Origin: Acidobacteriota bacterium
Lineage (GTDB): Bacteria; Acidobacteriota; Terriglobia; Bryobacterales; Bryobacteraceae
Assembly: GCA_025353165.1 (NCBI GenBank)
Contig: JANXRE010000048.1
Location: forward strand, 1 to 64,000
Direction: 5' to 3'
DNA length: 64,000 nt
A program made the position numbers and the translations under genes. Below are positions 17,228 through 26,099 of this stretch, piece after piece; positions within the stretch are counted from its first letter, which is position 1, and every line of letters begins with the position of its first letter. The notes under the pieces were generated by a model. That model ran no database searches. It saw only the letters and a list, made by a program, of their open reading frames with translations, and was not told where the DNA came from.

Positions 17228-17545
17228 ATGCTAATTCACAATGTGATGCCTTTGATCTTCGTGTCGCTGCTGGCGTTGCAGGACCCCGCCGATCGAAAGG
17301 GAGATTTCAAGGGCGAACCCGCCGAAGTCCGGCTGCCGAGCGGCAAGTTGCAGAAGGACGAAATCCTGAAAGCGGATCACCAGAAGAACATCGAGGACGC
17401 CGCCAAACTGGCGAAACTGTCCGACGGCTTGAGATCGGCGCTCGAGAAGTCCGACGCGAATGTCCTGTCCGTCGAAATGCTCAAGCAGGCCGAGGAGATC
17501 GAGAAGATCGCCCGGCGGATACGCTTGCGGATGAGAAAATTCTAA
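17228..17545 (+). CDS. Small secreted helical protein of unknown function
   Basis: 105 residues. The signal peptide (MLIHNVMPLIFVSLLALQ) is followed by a charged, probably all-helical domain (DEILKADHQKNIEDAAKLAKL ... MLKQAEEIEKIARRIRLRMR, both shortened here). Purine-rich GAGGGGAA lies upstream. It precedes pyrR by 39 bases on the same strand and may share its transcript. I do not recognise it. Confidence 0.6.
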   Translation: MLIHNVMPLIFVSLLALQDPADRKGDFKGEPAEVRLPSGKLQKDEILKADHQKNIEDAAKLAKLSDGLRSALEKSDANVLSVEMLKQAEEIEKIARRIRLRMRKF

Positions 17546-17584
17546 ACAAGTCCGTGTGATACGCTGACAGGTTCAGGACCCTAC

Positions 17585-18151
17585 ATGGCCTTCACCCGCG
17601 AGAAAGCGCAACTCATGAGCGCCTCGGAAATCGAACGTTGCCTGATCCGGCTGGCGCACGAAATTCTGGAGAAGACCAAGGATCTGGACAAGCTTGCATT
17701 CATCGGCATCCGCCGCCGCGGAGTGCCGCTGGCCCAGCGCTTGGCGGACCGGATTCGGAACCTCGAGAAACGGGAGATTCCCGTCGGCATTCTGGACATT
17801 AATCTGTATCGCGACGACCTCTCGACGGTTTCGCAGCAGCCGGTCCTCAACGCGACCGAGATCAATTTCCCGATTACGGGCAAGGACATTATCCTCATGG
17901 ACGATGTCCTGTACACGGGGCGGACAATCCGCGCCGCGTTGGACGCGCTGTTCGACCACGGGCGCCCGGCGAGAGTGCAGGTGCTGGCCCTGATCGACCG
18001 GGGCTGGCGTGAACTGCCGATTGCGGCTTGCTACGTCGGGCGTATGGTCCAGACCACGGAAGACGAGATCATCGAGGTCAAGTTCAAGGAAGTCGACGAC
18101 ATGGAGAAGGTGCTGCTCGTCGAGCGGGTAGCCGCGGGCGAGAGCTCTTGA
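17585..18151 (+). CDS. pyrR: PyrR bifunctional pyrimidine regulator / uracil phosphoribosyltransferase
   Basis: 188 residues. The PRPP-binding signature [13 protein letters not shown] is at about residues 102-114, and the N-terminal [10 protein letters not shown] and [10 protein letters not shown] segments match PyrR. In Firmicutes PyrR binds pyr mRNA with UMP to promote attenuation and also converts uracil plus PRPP to UMP. It starts the pyrR-pyrB-pyrC run (10-bp gap to pyrB). The 39 bases upstream of its ATG show no attenuator hairpin, so how it regulates here is not evident. Confidence 0.93.
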   Translation: MAFTREKAQLMSASEIERCLIRLAHEILEKTKDLDKLAFIGIRRRGVPLAQRLADRIRNLEKREIPVGILDINLYRDDLSTVSQQPVLNATEINFPITGKDIILMDDVLYTGRTIRAALDALFDHGRPARVQVLALIDRGWRELPIAACYVGRMVQTTEDEIIEVKFKEVDDMEKVLLVERVAAGESS

Positions 18152-18161
18152 ACGAAACGCG

Positions 18162-19070
18162 ATGCGCCCAGGTTTGCTAGGAATCGAGGCTCTCAGCCGC
18201 GAGGATATTGAAGCGATCCTCACGCGGGCCAAAGACTTTCAGCCGCATGGGGGGGAGTCGTTCAAGCGGTTTGATATCCTGCGCGGCCGCATGGTGGTGA
18301 ATCTCTTCTTCGAGGCATCCACCCGCACGCGCACCAGCTTTGAGATCGCGGCGAAGCGGCTGGGCGCCGACGCGGTGTCGATTACCGCCTCGAGCTCCAG
18401 CGTGTCCAAGGGCGAGTCGCTGGTGGATACGCTGAACACGCTGGCGGCCATGCGTCCGGACGCGATCATCATGCGGCATTCGGCTTCCGGCGCTCCGCAT
18501 TTCCTCGCGCGACACCTGGCTATCCCCATCGTCAACGCGGGCGACGGCACGCACGAGCATCCGACACAAGCGCTGCTGGATGCGCGCACGATTCTCGATC
18601 AGCGGCCGGCGCTCGAGGGACTGCGGGTGGCCATCATCGGCGATATCGAGCACAGCCGCGTCGCGCGCTCGAACGTGCACCTGTTGTCGAAATTCGGCGC
18701 GCACGTGGTGCTGTGCGGTCCGGCCTCGCTGCTCCCGCGCGAGCTGGCGAATCTGGCTTCCGGCGTGACGCTGACCAACGATATGGCCGAGGCCATCACC
18801 GGAGCCGACGTGATCATGATGCTGCGCGTTCAACTGGAGCGGCAGCACGAAGCGACTTTTCCGGCGGGTGAGTACTTCCGTTTCTACGGCCTCCGGTTGG
18901 AGCACCTGCAACTGGCCAAGCAGGACGCGATCGTGATGCACCCGGGGCCGATCAATCGAGGCCGCGAATTGTCGTCGGAGGTCGCCGATTCCCAGAAATC
19001 GGTGATTCTGAGCCAGGTGGAGAACGGCGTCGCCGTACGAATGGCCGTCCTCGAAAAGATCCTCGCATGA
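18162..19070 (+). CDS. pyrB: Aspartate carbamoyltransferase, catalytic subunit
   Basis: 302 residues, full length. It catalyses carbamoyl phosphate plus aspartate to carbamoyl-aspartate, the first committed step of pyrimidine synthesis. The carbamoyl-phosphate loop [13 protein letters not shown] is at residues 49-61. [15 protein letters not shown] and MHPGPINRG further match the family. No pyrI regulatory subunit follows. The stop overlaps the pyrC start by 4 bp (ATGA). Confidence 0.96.
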   Translation: MRPGLLGIEALSREDIEAILTRAKDFQPHGGESFKRFDILRGRMVVNLFFEASTRTRTSFEIAAKRLGADAVSITASSSSVSKGESLVDTLNTLAAMRPDAIIMRHSASGAPHFLARHLAIPIVNAGDGTHEHPTQALLDARTILDQRPALEGLRVAIIGDIEHSRVARSNVHLLSKFGAHVVLCGPASLLPRELANLASGVTLTNDMAEAITGADVIMMLRVQLERQHEATFPAGEYFRFYGLRLEHLQLAKQDAIVMHPGPINRGRELSSEVADSQKSVILSQVENGVAVRMAVLEKILA

Positions 19071-20347
19071 AAGAACTGCTGATCCGCAACGGGCGCGTGA
19101 TCGATCCGGCGTCGGGCCGCGACGGCATCGCGGACGTATTCATTCGCAACGAGCTGATTGTCGCGGTGGGCGATAGAATTGACGCGGCCGGAGCCGCCGT
19201 GTTCGATGCCACCGGGCTGGTGGTAGCGCCCGGCTTCATCGACATGCACGTTCATTTGCGCGAGCCCGGGTTCGAGTATTCGGAGACCATCGAAACCGGA
19301 TGCCGGGCCGCGGCGGCGGGCGGATTTACCTCCATCTGCTGCATGCCGAACACGTCGCCGATTAACGACAGCGCGACAGTGACCAGCTACATCGTGGATC
19401 GCGCGCGCCAGCATGGCATCGTCAATGTGTTTCCCATTGGCGCGATTACGAAGAATAGCGCGGGTGAGGAACTCGCGGCCATCGGGTCGATGAAGGCCGC
19501 GGGCGCGGTCGCCATTTCCGACGACGGTCGCCCGGTGATGAACGCTCGCGTAATGCGGCGCGCCCTGGAGACCGCCCACTCGTTCGACATGCCGGTGATC
19601 AATCACTGCGAGGATTTGCATTTGTCCGCCGGCGGAGATATGCACGAGGGCACCGAATCCATGCGCCTCGGGCTGCGGGGCATTCCCTCCGCGTCCGAAG
19701 ACGTGATGGTGGCGCGCGACATCCTGCTGGCGGAGGTAACGGGCGCGCAATACCACGTCGCGCACATCTCCTCGCGCCATTCCGTCGAGATGGTAAATTT
19801 CGCCCGCCGGCGCGGCCTGTCCGTCACCTGCGAAGTGACGCCGCACCACTTCGCTCTGGCCGATACGGACATGGCGCCGTACGATTCGAACTACAAGATG
19901 AAGCCGCCGCTGCGCTCGCGGTGCGATGCGTCGGCGGTGATCGATGGGATCGTTTCGGGAGCCGTCGATGCAATTGCGACCGATCACGCGCCGCACCCCG
20001 GCAGCGAGAAGATGCAGGAGTTCGAGAAATGCCCGTTCGGGATTATTGGGCTCGAAACGGCGCTCGGGCTCTCGCTCGAATACCTGGTGCACACGGGCAG
20101 GATTCCGCTCTCCCGCCTGGTCGCCCTGTTCACGACCGGACCTGCGCGCATTCTGAAGCTCAAACGCGGGACTCTCGGCGCGGGGTGCGCCGCCGATCTG
20201 ACCATCTTCGATCCGGAGCGTAGCTGGACGTACGACGTTAACAGGAGCGCGTCCAAGAGCCGCAACTCGCCGTTCGACGGACGCAGTTTCCGCGGTGGAC
20301 CGGTGGCGACGATGGTCGACGGATCGTTCGTCTGGCAGGCTGAATAA
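19067..20347 (+). CDS. pyrC: Dihydroorotase (class I)
   Basis: 426 residues. It converts carbamoyl-aspartate to dihydroorotate. The metal-binding motif [10 protein letters not shown] (His61, His63) is followed by a further metal-site segment INHCEDLHL and the late ATDHAPH motif, with the class I/PyrC-type C-terminal beta-sandwich. Translationally coupled to pyrB. A complete copy of the dispersed palindromic repeat begins 7 bp after its stop. Confidence 0.95.
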   Translation: MKELLIRNGRVIDPASGRDGIADVFIRNELIVAVGDRIDAAGAAVFDATGLVVAPGFIDMHVHLREPGFEYSETIETGCRAAAAGGFTSICCMPNTSPINDSATVTSYIVDRARQHGIVNVFPIGAITKNSAGEELAAIGSMKAAGAVAISDDGRPVMNARVMRRALETAHSFDMPVINHCEDLHLSAGGDMHEGTESMRLGLRGIPSASEDVMVARDILLAEVTGAQYHVAHISSRHSVEMVNFARRRGLSVTCEVTPHHFALADTDMAPYDSNYKMKPPLRSRCDASAVIDGIVSGAVDAIATDHAPHPGSEKMQEFEKCPFGIIGLETALGLSLEYLVHTGRIPLSRLVALFTTGPARILKLKRGTLGAGCAADLTIFDPERSWTYDVNRSASKSRNSPFDGRSFRGGPVATMVDGSFVWQAE

Positions 20348-20354
20348 GCGCCAA

Positions 20355-20401
20355 GCGTCGGCATGAGTGCCGACGCGGCACGCACGAGTGCGTGCGCCAC
20401 G
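20355..20401. repeat. Dispersed palindromic repeat, complete copy with compensatory change
   Basis: Stem A is GCGTCGGCA-tgag-TGCCGACGC. Relative to other copies (GTCGCCA/TGGCGAC) one C-G pair is flipped to G-C, preserving pairing. Stem B is the standard GCACGCAC-ga-GTGCGTGC. It lies between the convergent ends of pyrC and the Tat-type oxidoreductase gene. Confidence 0.9.
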
Positions 20402-20404
20402 GTA

Positions 20405-21589
20405 TTACTCGGAGTTAAGAAGCTCCTCCCACGTTACTTCCCGCTTCGTTTCATACGCCATCCGCCCGAGCAGGCTGGTGTACGTGGCGTCTGCCGCCGC
20501 TTGCGCCATGTTGTACGGCTTCTTCTCGACGATGCTCTTGAAAAACGACTCCACGGCGTCGATGGTGATCTCGCGCTTGGAGTCGCCGCGCTCGATCAGG
20601 CTGCGATCGCGCAAGTCATCGGCATTCTTCAGCGGCGCGCTCGGAATCGGGCCGTGCCATTTGTAGTAGGTGCGGGCGGTTTCCAACATCCCCGCGGAGC
20701 CGAAGAACTGCTCCTTGACGTCACGGAAGCCGGCGGTGTGTTTGACCGAGATCAGCCAGCCTTCGACGCCGTCCGGATAGTAGTAGGTGATGTTGTGGTG
20801 ATCCGATGTCCAGGTGTAGCCGGGGTGCGGGTAACGCAAGCCTCCGGTGCCGACGGCCTTCACCGGGTGCGCCTGCGCGAACCAGTTGAGCGCATCGACA
20901 CCATGACAGTCCTGCTCGACGATCGGACCTCCGGAGGTCTCGCGGAACATGCCCCACCCCCTGATTTTGTACTCCTCGGGCGAGTAGTTATTCGGGTTGC
21001 CGGGCGCTGCCTTGGGGGGAGTATCGCCCAGCACCCAGTAACTCATCATCATCTTCATGTCGCCGATTTTTCCGGTGCGCAGGATTCGCTCGGCCTTCCG
21101 ATACTCCGGGCTATAGCGCTGCTGAAACCCGAACTGGATAGTCTTAGACGGGTCGGCTTTCGCTGCCGCGGCGAGGAGTCGCTTCACGCCGGCAACATCC
21201 GCGCCAGCCGGCTTCTCGCAGTAGATGTTCTTGCCGGCTTTCACCGCGAGTTCGAAGTGCGCGGGGTGCAGGAATACCGGAGTGGCGATCAGCACGGCAT
21301 CGATGTCGGGCCGCGCGAGCAATTCGTTCATATCCCGGTATGCCTTTACGGCGCTTGCGCCCGGGATGTGGGTTTTCGCGTCGTCGATCTTGTCGGGGTA
21401 GATGTCGCAAATTGCGCCGAGCTTCGCATTCGCGTCTCTCGCCATGTGCGTGCCGACGTAGCTGCCGCGCCCGCCTGTCCCGATGATGCCGAAGACGACC
21501 TTCGAGTTCGCCTGATAGCTGAACGCCGTTTTGGGGCTGACAATCATCGCGGCCCCGGTGAGGATTCCCCTTCTGCTGATGTTTTCCAT
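20405..21589 (-). CDS. Gfo/Idh/MocA oxidoreductase with twin-arginine signal
   Basis: 394 residues. The N-terminus MENISRRGILTGAAMIVSPK is a twin-arginine (Tat) signal, so the folded NAD(P)-bound enzyme is probably exported. The Rossmann motif VVFGIIGTGGRGSYVG follows. The family motif EKPAG (YCEKPAG) and a C-terminal GFO_IDH_MocA domain are present. The likely activity is sugar or cyclitol dehydrogenation, substrate unknown. It is last in a four-gene operon with a second oxidoreductase 1 bp upstream. Confidence 0.85.
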   Translation of the reverse strand: MENISRRGILTGAAMIVSPKTAFSYQANSKVVFGIIGTGGRGSYVGTHMARDANAKLGAICDIYPDKIDDAKTHIPGASAVKAYRDMNELLARPDIDAVLIATPVFLHPAHFELAVKAGKNIYCEKPAGADVAGVKRLLAAAAKADPSKTIQFGFQQRYSPEYRKAERILRTGKIGDMKMMMSYWVLGDTPPKAAPGNPNNYSPEEYKIRGWGMFRETSGGPIVEQDCHGVDALNWFAQAHPVKAVGTGGLRYPHPGYTWTSDHHNITYYYPDGVEGWLISVKHTAGFRDVKEQFFGSAGMLETARTYYKWHGPIPSAPLKNADDLRDRSLIERGDSKREITIDAVESFFKSIVEKKPYNMAQAAADATYTSLLGRMAYETKREVTWEELLNSE

Positions 21590-21590
21590 G

Positions 21591-22748
21591 TTAGAGCCCT
21601 GTCCTTATCCACTGGTTGGTTCTCGCGCTCTCGAGCACGGCGTCGCAAACCCGCTGGGTCTTCAACGCCTCGCGGAAATCGGGCTGCGCAGGTTTGCCGG
21701 CCTCGATTCCCATCACGAAATCCGCAAGCGCATTCAGAAACGTGTGCTCGTATCCGATGCACGTGCCCGGAACCCAATAGCGGTTCATGTAGGGATGCTC
21801 GGAGTTGGTCACGTGAATCTTGCGCCATCCGGTAAGGTGACCCTCGACTTTCTTGCCGGATTGCTGCTGCTTGTACTCGAAGAACTGTAGGTACTCCGGC
21901 TCTTCAAGGTCGAAGAACACGCTGCCGTCCGCGCCGTTCAGTTCGAACGTGTTGTAGTTCTTGCGGCCGCGCGCGTACCGGGTGGACTCGAAAGTCCCCA
22001 TCGAGCCGTTCTCGAATTCCGCCAGGAACATGCACGCGTCGTCGATCCCGACGGGCTGGACCTTGCCGGTAACGGCGTGAATACGCTCCTTGACGAATGT
22101 TTCGGTCTTGGCGACCAGCCGCGTGATCGGCCCGTTAAGCCACATCGCGGTGTCGATGGAATGCGCCAGGAGATCGCCCGTAACTCCGCTGCCCGCGACA
22201 TCGACGTCCAGCCGCCACAATCCGGCGCCGCCTTGCGGAACATCGGCGGCGATGGTCCAGTCCTGCAGGTACGTGGCGCGGTAATGAAACGGCCGGCCGA
22301 TTCGTCCCTCGTCGATGACTTGCTTGGCCAGCGCGATGGATGGCACGCGGCGGTAGTTGAACCAGACCATGTTGGGAACGCCCGCGTCCTCGACGGCGCG
22401 CGCCATTTCTTCCGCCTCGCGAACGTTCATTGCCAGCGGCTTCTCGCAGCAGACCATCTTGCCGTTGCGAGCCGCCGCGAGGGCAATCTCGTGATGCGTA
22501 TCGTTCGGCGTTCCGATGTCGATCAGGTCGATGTCCGGCGCATCTACCAGCTTGCGCCAGTCGGTTTCCACGCGCTCGTAGCCCCAGTTCGACGCGAACT
22601 GGCGGGCCTTGTCCGCGTTGCGTCCACATACCGCTTTCAGGATCGGCTTGTGCTGGACGGGGAAGAAATCGGTGAGGCGCTTATAGGCGTTCGAATGGGC
22701 CCGCCCCATGAATCCGTAGCCCATCATTCCGACGCGCAGATCTTTCAT
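21591..22748 (-). CDS. Gfo/Idh/MocA oxidoreductase (cytoplasmic)
   Basis: 385 residues from ATG 22748 ([20 protein letters not shown]). The frame is open 33 codons further, but that stretch is antisense-like and overlaps the upstream gene. The Rossmann GYGFMG and the EKPLAMN motif mark the family; the C-terminal domain has [20 protein letters not shown] with the substrate-side His. It is probably a NAD(P)-dependent dehydrogenase of an inositol- or sugar-like substrate. It lies 5 bp after the TIM-barrel gene in the operon. Confidence 0.87.
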   Translation of the reverse strand: MKDLRVGMMGYGFMGRAHSNAYKRLTDFFPVQHKPILKAVCGRNADKARQFASNWGYERVETDWRKLVDAPDIDLIDIGTPNDTHHEIALAAARNGKMVCCEKPLAMNVREAEEMARAVEDAGVPNMVWFNYRRVPSIALAKQVIDEGRIGRPFHYRATYLQDWTIAADVPQGGAGLWRLDVDVAGSGVTGDLLAHSIDTAMWLNGPITRLVAKTETFVKERIHAVTGKVQPVGIDDACMFLAEFENGSMGTFESTRYARGRKNYNTFELNGADGSVFFDLEEPEYLQFFEYKQQQSGKKVEGHLTGWRKIHVTNSEHPYMNRYWVPGTCIGYEHTFLNALADFVMGIEAGKPAQPDFREALKTQRVCDAVLESARTNQWIRTGL

Positions 22749-22753
22749 GGAGT

Positions 22754-23701
22754 CTATCCGAACCGCGCAGCCAGTTCGTCCGCGCGTTTCTTGCAGGATT
22801 CCGTCGCGCCCCACGCATCCGGCCAGAAGCACAGATCGATGGTCCACCAGTCGTGCGGCAGTCTCGCCGCCTTCACCAGCTCGGGCAGAATCGTCTCGAA
22901 TTTCAGAAGCCCCAGGCCAAATGGAGGATGAGTGGAGGTCTCGTCGTCGCCGTTCGCGTCCTTGTGGCAGGAGTTGTCCGAGTCGATGAGGTGAATGTGA
23001 TTGATCCTGCCGTCGAGCGAGCGGATGAATTCCACCTGGGATGGAAACACTTCCTTCTCGCCCTCTTGCCTCGACCCGGTCACGCCGACCATCTGTCCGT
23101 GACAGGTATCGTAGAGGATTCCGAAATTTTGCTTGTCCACCGCTTCGTGGATGCGGACGGTGTCACTCGGCTTATTGAATGCAAAGCCTGGTTCGAATTC
23201 CCAACTGACGTACTGGCCGTTGTCCGCCGCGATCTCGCAGCACGTTTTCCAGGTCCGGACGACTCGATTCATCGCGGAGTCATAAGCGATTTCACGATGA
23301 ATCGTCGGCGGCTGCACGGTATCCACCCGAATGCCGCCGATGCCGAGATCGCGGGCGAACTCTGAGTTCTTGCGGAATTCGGAAATGTATTTCGATTGGT
23401 CGTCGGTGTTGATCAACTTCTCGCCCCAAAGATTGGCGGCCATGCCGCTGAGCCCCAGGCCGAGCTCTTCAAGGCGCGCGCGAAGTTCCTGGCGCTGCGG
23501 CTTGCCGGGCATCGCGCCCGGCCATGTATCGTCCGGCCCGTTCGGGTTGCCGGGATTGGGGTGCGGCGGGAATGCCCCGAGTTCCACGCCGTCGAAGCCG
23601 AGTTGCTTCAGGCGGTCGCAGACGGTGTCGAACGCGACGGGATGATCCGCCCAAGGCCCGATGGTGTAGGCCCACGATCCGATGGAGATTCGTTTGGACA
23701 T
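22754..23701 (-). CDS. Xylose-isomerase-like TIM-barrel sugar isomerase/epimerase
   Basis: 315 residues. The AP_endonuc_2/xylose-isomerase-like fold is shown by [14 protein letters not shown] near the N-terminus. Metal-ligand strands follow: SWEFEPGF (Glu), ILYDTCHG (Asp, His), [12 protein letters not shown] (His, Asp). It is likely a cytoplasmic ketose epimerase or keto-inositol isomerase/dehydratase. It is one base after the cupin-like gene and 5 bp before an oxidoreductase, so it acts in the same pathway. Confidence 0.85.
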   Translation of the reverse strand: MSKRISIGSWAYTIGPWADHPVAFDTVCDRLKQLGFDGVELGAFPPHPNPGNPNGPDDTWPGAMPGKPQRQELRARLEELGLGLSGMAANLWGEKLINTDDQSKYISEFRKNSEFARDLGIGGIRVDTVQPPTIHREIAYDSAMNRVVRTWKTCCEIAADNGQYVSWEFEPGFAFNKPSDTVRIHEAVDKQNFGILYDTCHGQMVGVTGSRQEGEKEVFPSQVEFIRSLDGRINHIHLIDSDNSCHKDANGDDETSTHPPFGLGLLKFETILPELVKAARLPHDWWTIDLCFWPDAWGATESCKKRADELAARFG

Positions 23702-23702
23702 G

Positions 23703-24914
23703 TTAGTGAACCAGTGGCGCGGCGTCCGGATTCCCCGGGCCGAAGTGCTTCAGGATGACGAGCGGCTCCTTGTCGCTGCGGTTCGCCACCCGGACGCCGG
23801 CCTGGGCGGCTGGCGCCGTCACGAACAATTCGTCTTTCGTCATCTCGCCGAAGCGAATCAAAGACGGCGTCTCGACTTCCATGCAGCCGATCATGCCGAT
23901 GCCTTGGGTAACGATCAGGCCGTAAGCCGCGGCATCCTTGATGAATGCCGTACGGCCCGGGAAGATCGTCAGCTCCTTGGCGGAATACCAGTTCGTTCCG
24001 TACGTCACCCACACGCTGCGGTAACCGGCATCCGCCATCTCGGCTTCGTCCGCCGCGGGCTTCGGGAACGTCCTGCGGTGCTCGGCGAAACAGGGATCGA
24101 CGTTCGCTTCCCAATCGAGCATCCCGAGGATGTAGTCGAGATCGTGATGATGCTCCGGCGGAACATCCTTCACCAGCAGATCCCACGGCACGGCGCGGCC
24201 TTCCACCATCGACTGGAACATCCCGAAGACGTCCGAGTTCACCTGCGGCTCGTAGGTCACCAGCGATCCCGGGGCGTGCAGGATTCCCGCATCTATCTGC
24301 CAGCCGGTGCCCGGTTGCAGCCGGTACGCTTTTGAAAGGTACAGGATGCCGTTATCGCCCTCATTCCAGCGCTTGAGACACGCGCGCACGTCGTCCGGCT
24401 TGGTCCCGGGTTCCAGGCCCATGAACGTGTACGGGAAGTTGTTGCCGGTGAAGTTGTACTGAGGAGGGAAGTAGTAAGCTTCGGGTTTCCCCTTCGCGCC
24501 GACCTTCTTCGCATGCTCGTCCATCTGGTGCATGTGGTGCGGAATCGGCCCGAGGTTGTCGAAGAACTTGCACAGGATGTTCCATCCGCCGTGCTCGCGC
24601 ATGACGTCCGCGCCCAGGAACTGGTCGCCGAGATCCTTGATCGCCTCTTTGAGCTGGACGCGGCTGCCATTGATTGCGATGTAGCTCAGCCCCTCATCGG
24701 CGGCGGTCAGGGGACCGTTGGCGGCGTGGGTGGTGGAAGAAAACCAGCGCTCGTCGATACCGCCGCGATGCGCGCCGAACGCGTAGAGATCGCGCGGGTC
24801 GAGTTTCAATCTCCCGCCCGGCATCAAAAACGAGCGCGGAACCCAGCAGGGCGCGAGCCGCACAATACCTTCGCCGCTGGAGAGCGCTTCACGGATGATT
24901 TGGGTGTTCGACAT
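23703..24914 (-). CDS. Cupin-like / phosphomannose-isomerase-like protein
   Basis: 403 residues from ATG 24914 (MSNTQIIREALSSGEG), chosen for the AAGG upstream; another ATG lies 9 codons earlier. A metal-site-like stretch HHMHQMDEHAK occurs near residue 125 and a second-half segment AGILHAPGSLVTYEP near residue 205, as in type I mannose-6-phosphate isomerase-like cupins. It is first in the four-gene sugar operon, so a sugar isomerase role is the best guess, but the exact family is uncertain. Only about 25 bp separate it from the divergent FG-GAP gene. Confidence 0.6.
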   Translation of the reverse strand: MSNTQIIREALSSGEGIVRLAPCWVPRSFLMPGGRLKLDPRDLYAFGAHRGGIDERWFSSTTHAANGPLTAADEGLSYIAINGSRVQLKEAIKDLGDQFLGADVMREHGGWNILCKFFDNLGPIPHHMHQMDEHAKKVGAKGKPEAYYFPPQYNFTGNNFPYTFMGLEPGTKPDDVRACLKRWNEGDNGILYLSKAYRLQPGTGWQIDAGILHAPGSLVTYEPQVNSDVFGMFQSMVEGRAVPWDLLVKDVPPEHHHDLDYILGMLDWEANVDPCFAEHRRTFPKPAADEAEMADAGYRSVWVTYGTNWYSAKELTIFPGRTAFIKDAAAYGLIVTQGIGMIGCMEVETPSLIRFGEMTKDELFVTAPAAQAGVRVANRSDKEPLVILKHFGPGNPDAAPLVH

Positions 24915-24939
24915 GGGGCCTTCTGTGTCAATATATCTC

Positions 24940-26037
24940 ATGCTCTTCTTCTTCTTCCTTTCATTCTTCATTTCGCGGACTCCGGAGCTCCGGTTCGAAA
25001 AGGCCATGATCGATCCGGGAGCGGCGGAGACCTGCGCCTTTGCGGACATCAACGGCGACGGCAAACTCGATATCGTTTCCGGCGAGTTCTGGTACCAAGC
25101 GCCGTCGTGGACTCCGCACCGGTTCCGGGAAGTGCAGTTCACGAACAACTACGTGGACGACTTCAGCGTTCTGCCGTTGGACGTCGACGGCGATGGGCGC
25201 GTGGACATTGTGTCGTGCTCCTGGTTCTCGAAAACGCTGAGATGGTACCGGAACCCGGGTAAGACCGGGGCGTTGTGGCAGGAGGAGAAGATTGAGACCC
25301 GCTGGCCAAACGAATTCGCCTTTCTCGTGGACCTGGATAACGACGGGAAAGCGCGCGCGGTGTTGCCGGAGTTCGGCGACTCGCAGGCTCCGCTGTCGTG
25401 GTACGAGTATGCGAAGGGCGCATGGGTACAGCATGTCATCTCGCCTCGCAGTTACGGGCACGGGATCGGCGCGGGGGATGTGAACGGCGATGGCCGCACG
25501 GATGTGATCACGCCCAAGGGCTGGTTCGAGGCGCCGTCGGATCCGCGCGCGGGGGCGTGGGTTTTCCATCCGGACTTCGATCTCGGGGACACGGGGTTTA
25601 TCCATGTGCTCGACGTCAATGGCGACGGGCGAGCGGACCTGGTGACGTCGCTCGCTCACAATTACGGAATCTTCTGGATGGAGCATCGCGCCGATGGGAC
25701 GTGGGAAAAGCACCTAATCGACGATTCGTGGTCGCAGGCGCACGCGCTCGTGCTCGCCGATCTCAATGGCGATGGCCGCCCCGATTTACTGACCGGAAAA
25801 CGCTACATGGCTCACAACGGGCATGACCCGGGCGAACGGGAACCCCTAGGCGTCTACTGGTACGAAAACGTGAAGGGCGATGATGGGCAGCCGATGTTCA
25901 TCCGGCACGTCATCGACTACGGCGGGCGGACGGGCGGTGGGATCCAGATTGCGGTCGCGGATCTGGCGGGCAGCGGCCGGCTGGATTTCGCTGTCGGCGG
26001 CAAGTCGGGGTTGTTTCTGTTTCAAAATCGTCGCTAG
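24940..26037 (+). CDS. Secreted FG-GAP/VCBS-repeat beta-propeller protein
   Basis: 365 residues from ATG 24940. The N-terminus MLFFFFLSFFISRTPELRF is a strongly hydrophobic signal peptide or anchor. At least five Ca-binding DxNGDGxxD motifs recur (DINGDGKLDIV, DVDGDGRVDIV, DVNGDGRTDVI, DVNGDGRADLV, DLNGDGRPDLL), giving an integrin-like seven-bladed propeller. Its role is likely extracellular binding. It is divergent from the sugar operon with minimal spacing, suggesting a shared control region. Confidence 0.83.
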   Translation: MLFFFFLSFFISRTPELRFEKAMIDPGAAETCAFADINGDGKLDIVSGEFWYQAPSWTPHRFREVQFTNNYVDDFSVLPLDVDGDGRVDIVSCSWFSKTLRWYRNPGKTGALWQEEKIETRWPNEFAFLVDLDNDGKARAVLPEFGDSQAPLSWYEYAKGAWVQHVISPRSYGHGIGAGDVNGDGRTDVITPKGWFEAPSDPRAGAWVFHPDFDLGDTGFIHVLDVNGDGRADLVTSLAHNYGIFWMEHRADGTWEKHLIDDSWSQAHALVLADLNGDGRPDLLTGKRYMAHNGHDPGEREPLGVYWYENVKGDDGQPMFIRHVIDYGGRTGGGIQIAVADLAGSGRLDFAVGGKSGLFLFQNRR

Positions 26038-26040
26038 AAG

Positions 26041-26089
26041 GGCGTCGCCAAGAGTGGCGACACGGCACGCACGACTGCCTGCGCCACGT
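26041..26089. repeat. Dispersed palindromic repeat, degenerate stem B
   Basis: Stem A GCGTCGCCA-agag-TGGCGACAC (26042-26063) has one mismatch. Stem B reads GCACGCAC-ga-CTGCCTGC, where two G to C changes disrupt pairing. The copy lies between the FG-GAP gene and the S9 peptidase. Confidence 0.85.
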
Positions 26090-26099
26090 CCGAAAAGAA

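Noticed and set aside
20363-21835. 490-codon plus-strand frame after pyrC
   Set aside because: Shadow of two Gfo/Idh/MocA genes, beginning inside the repeat.
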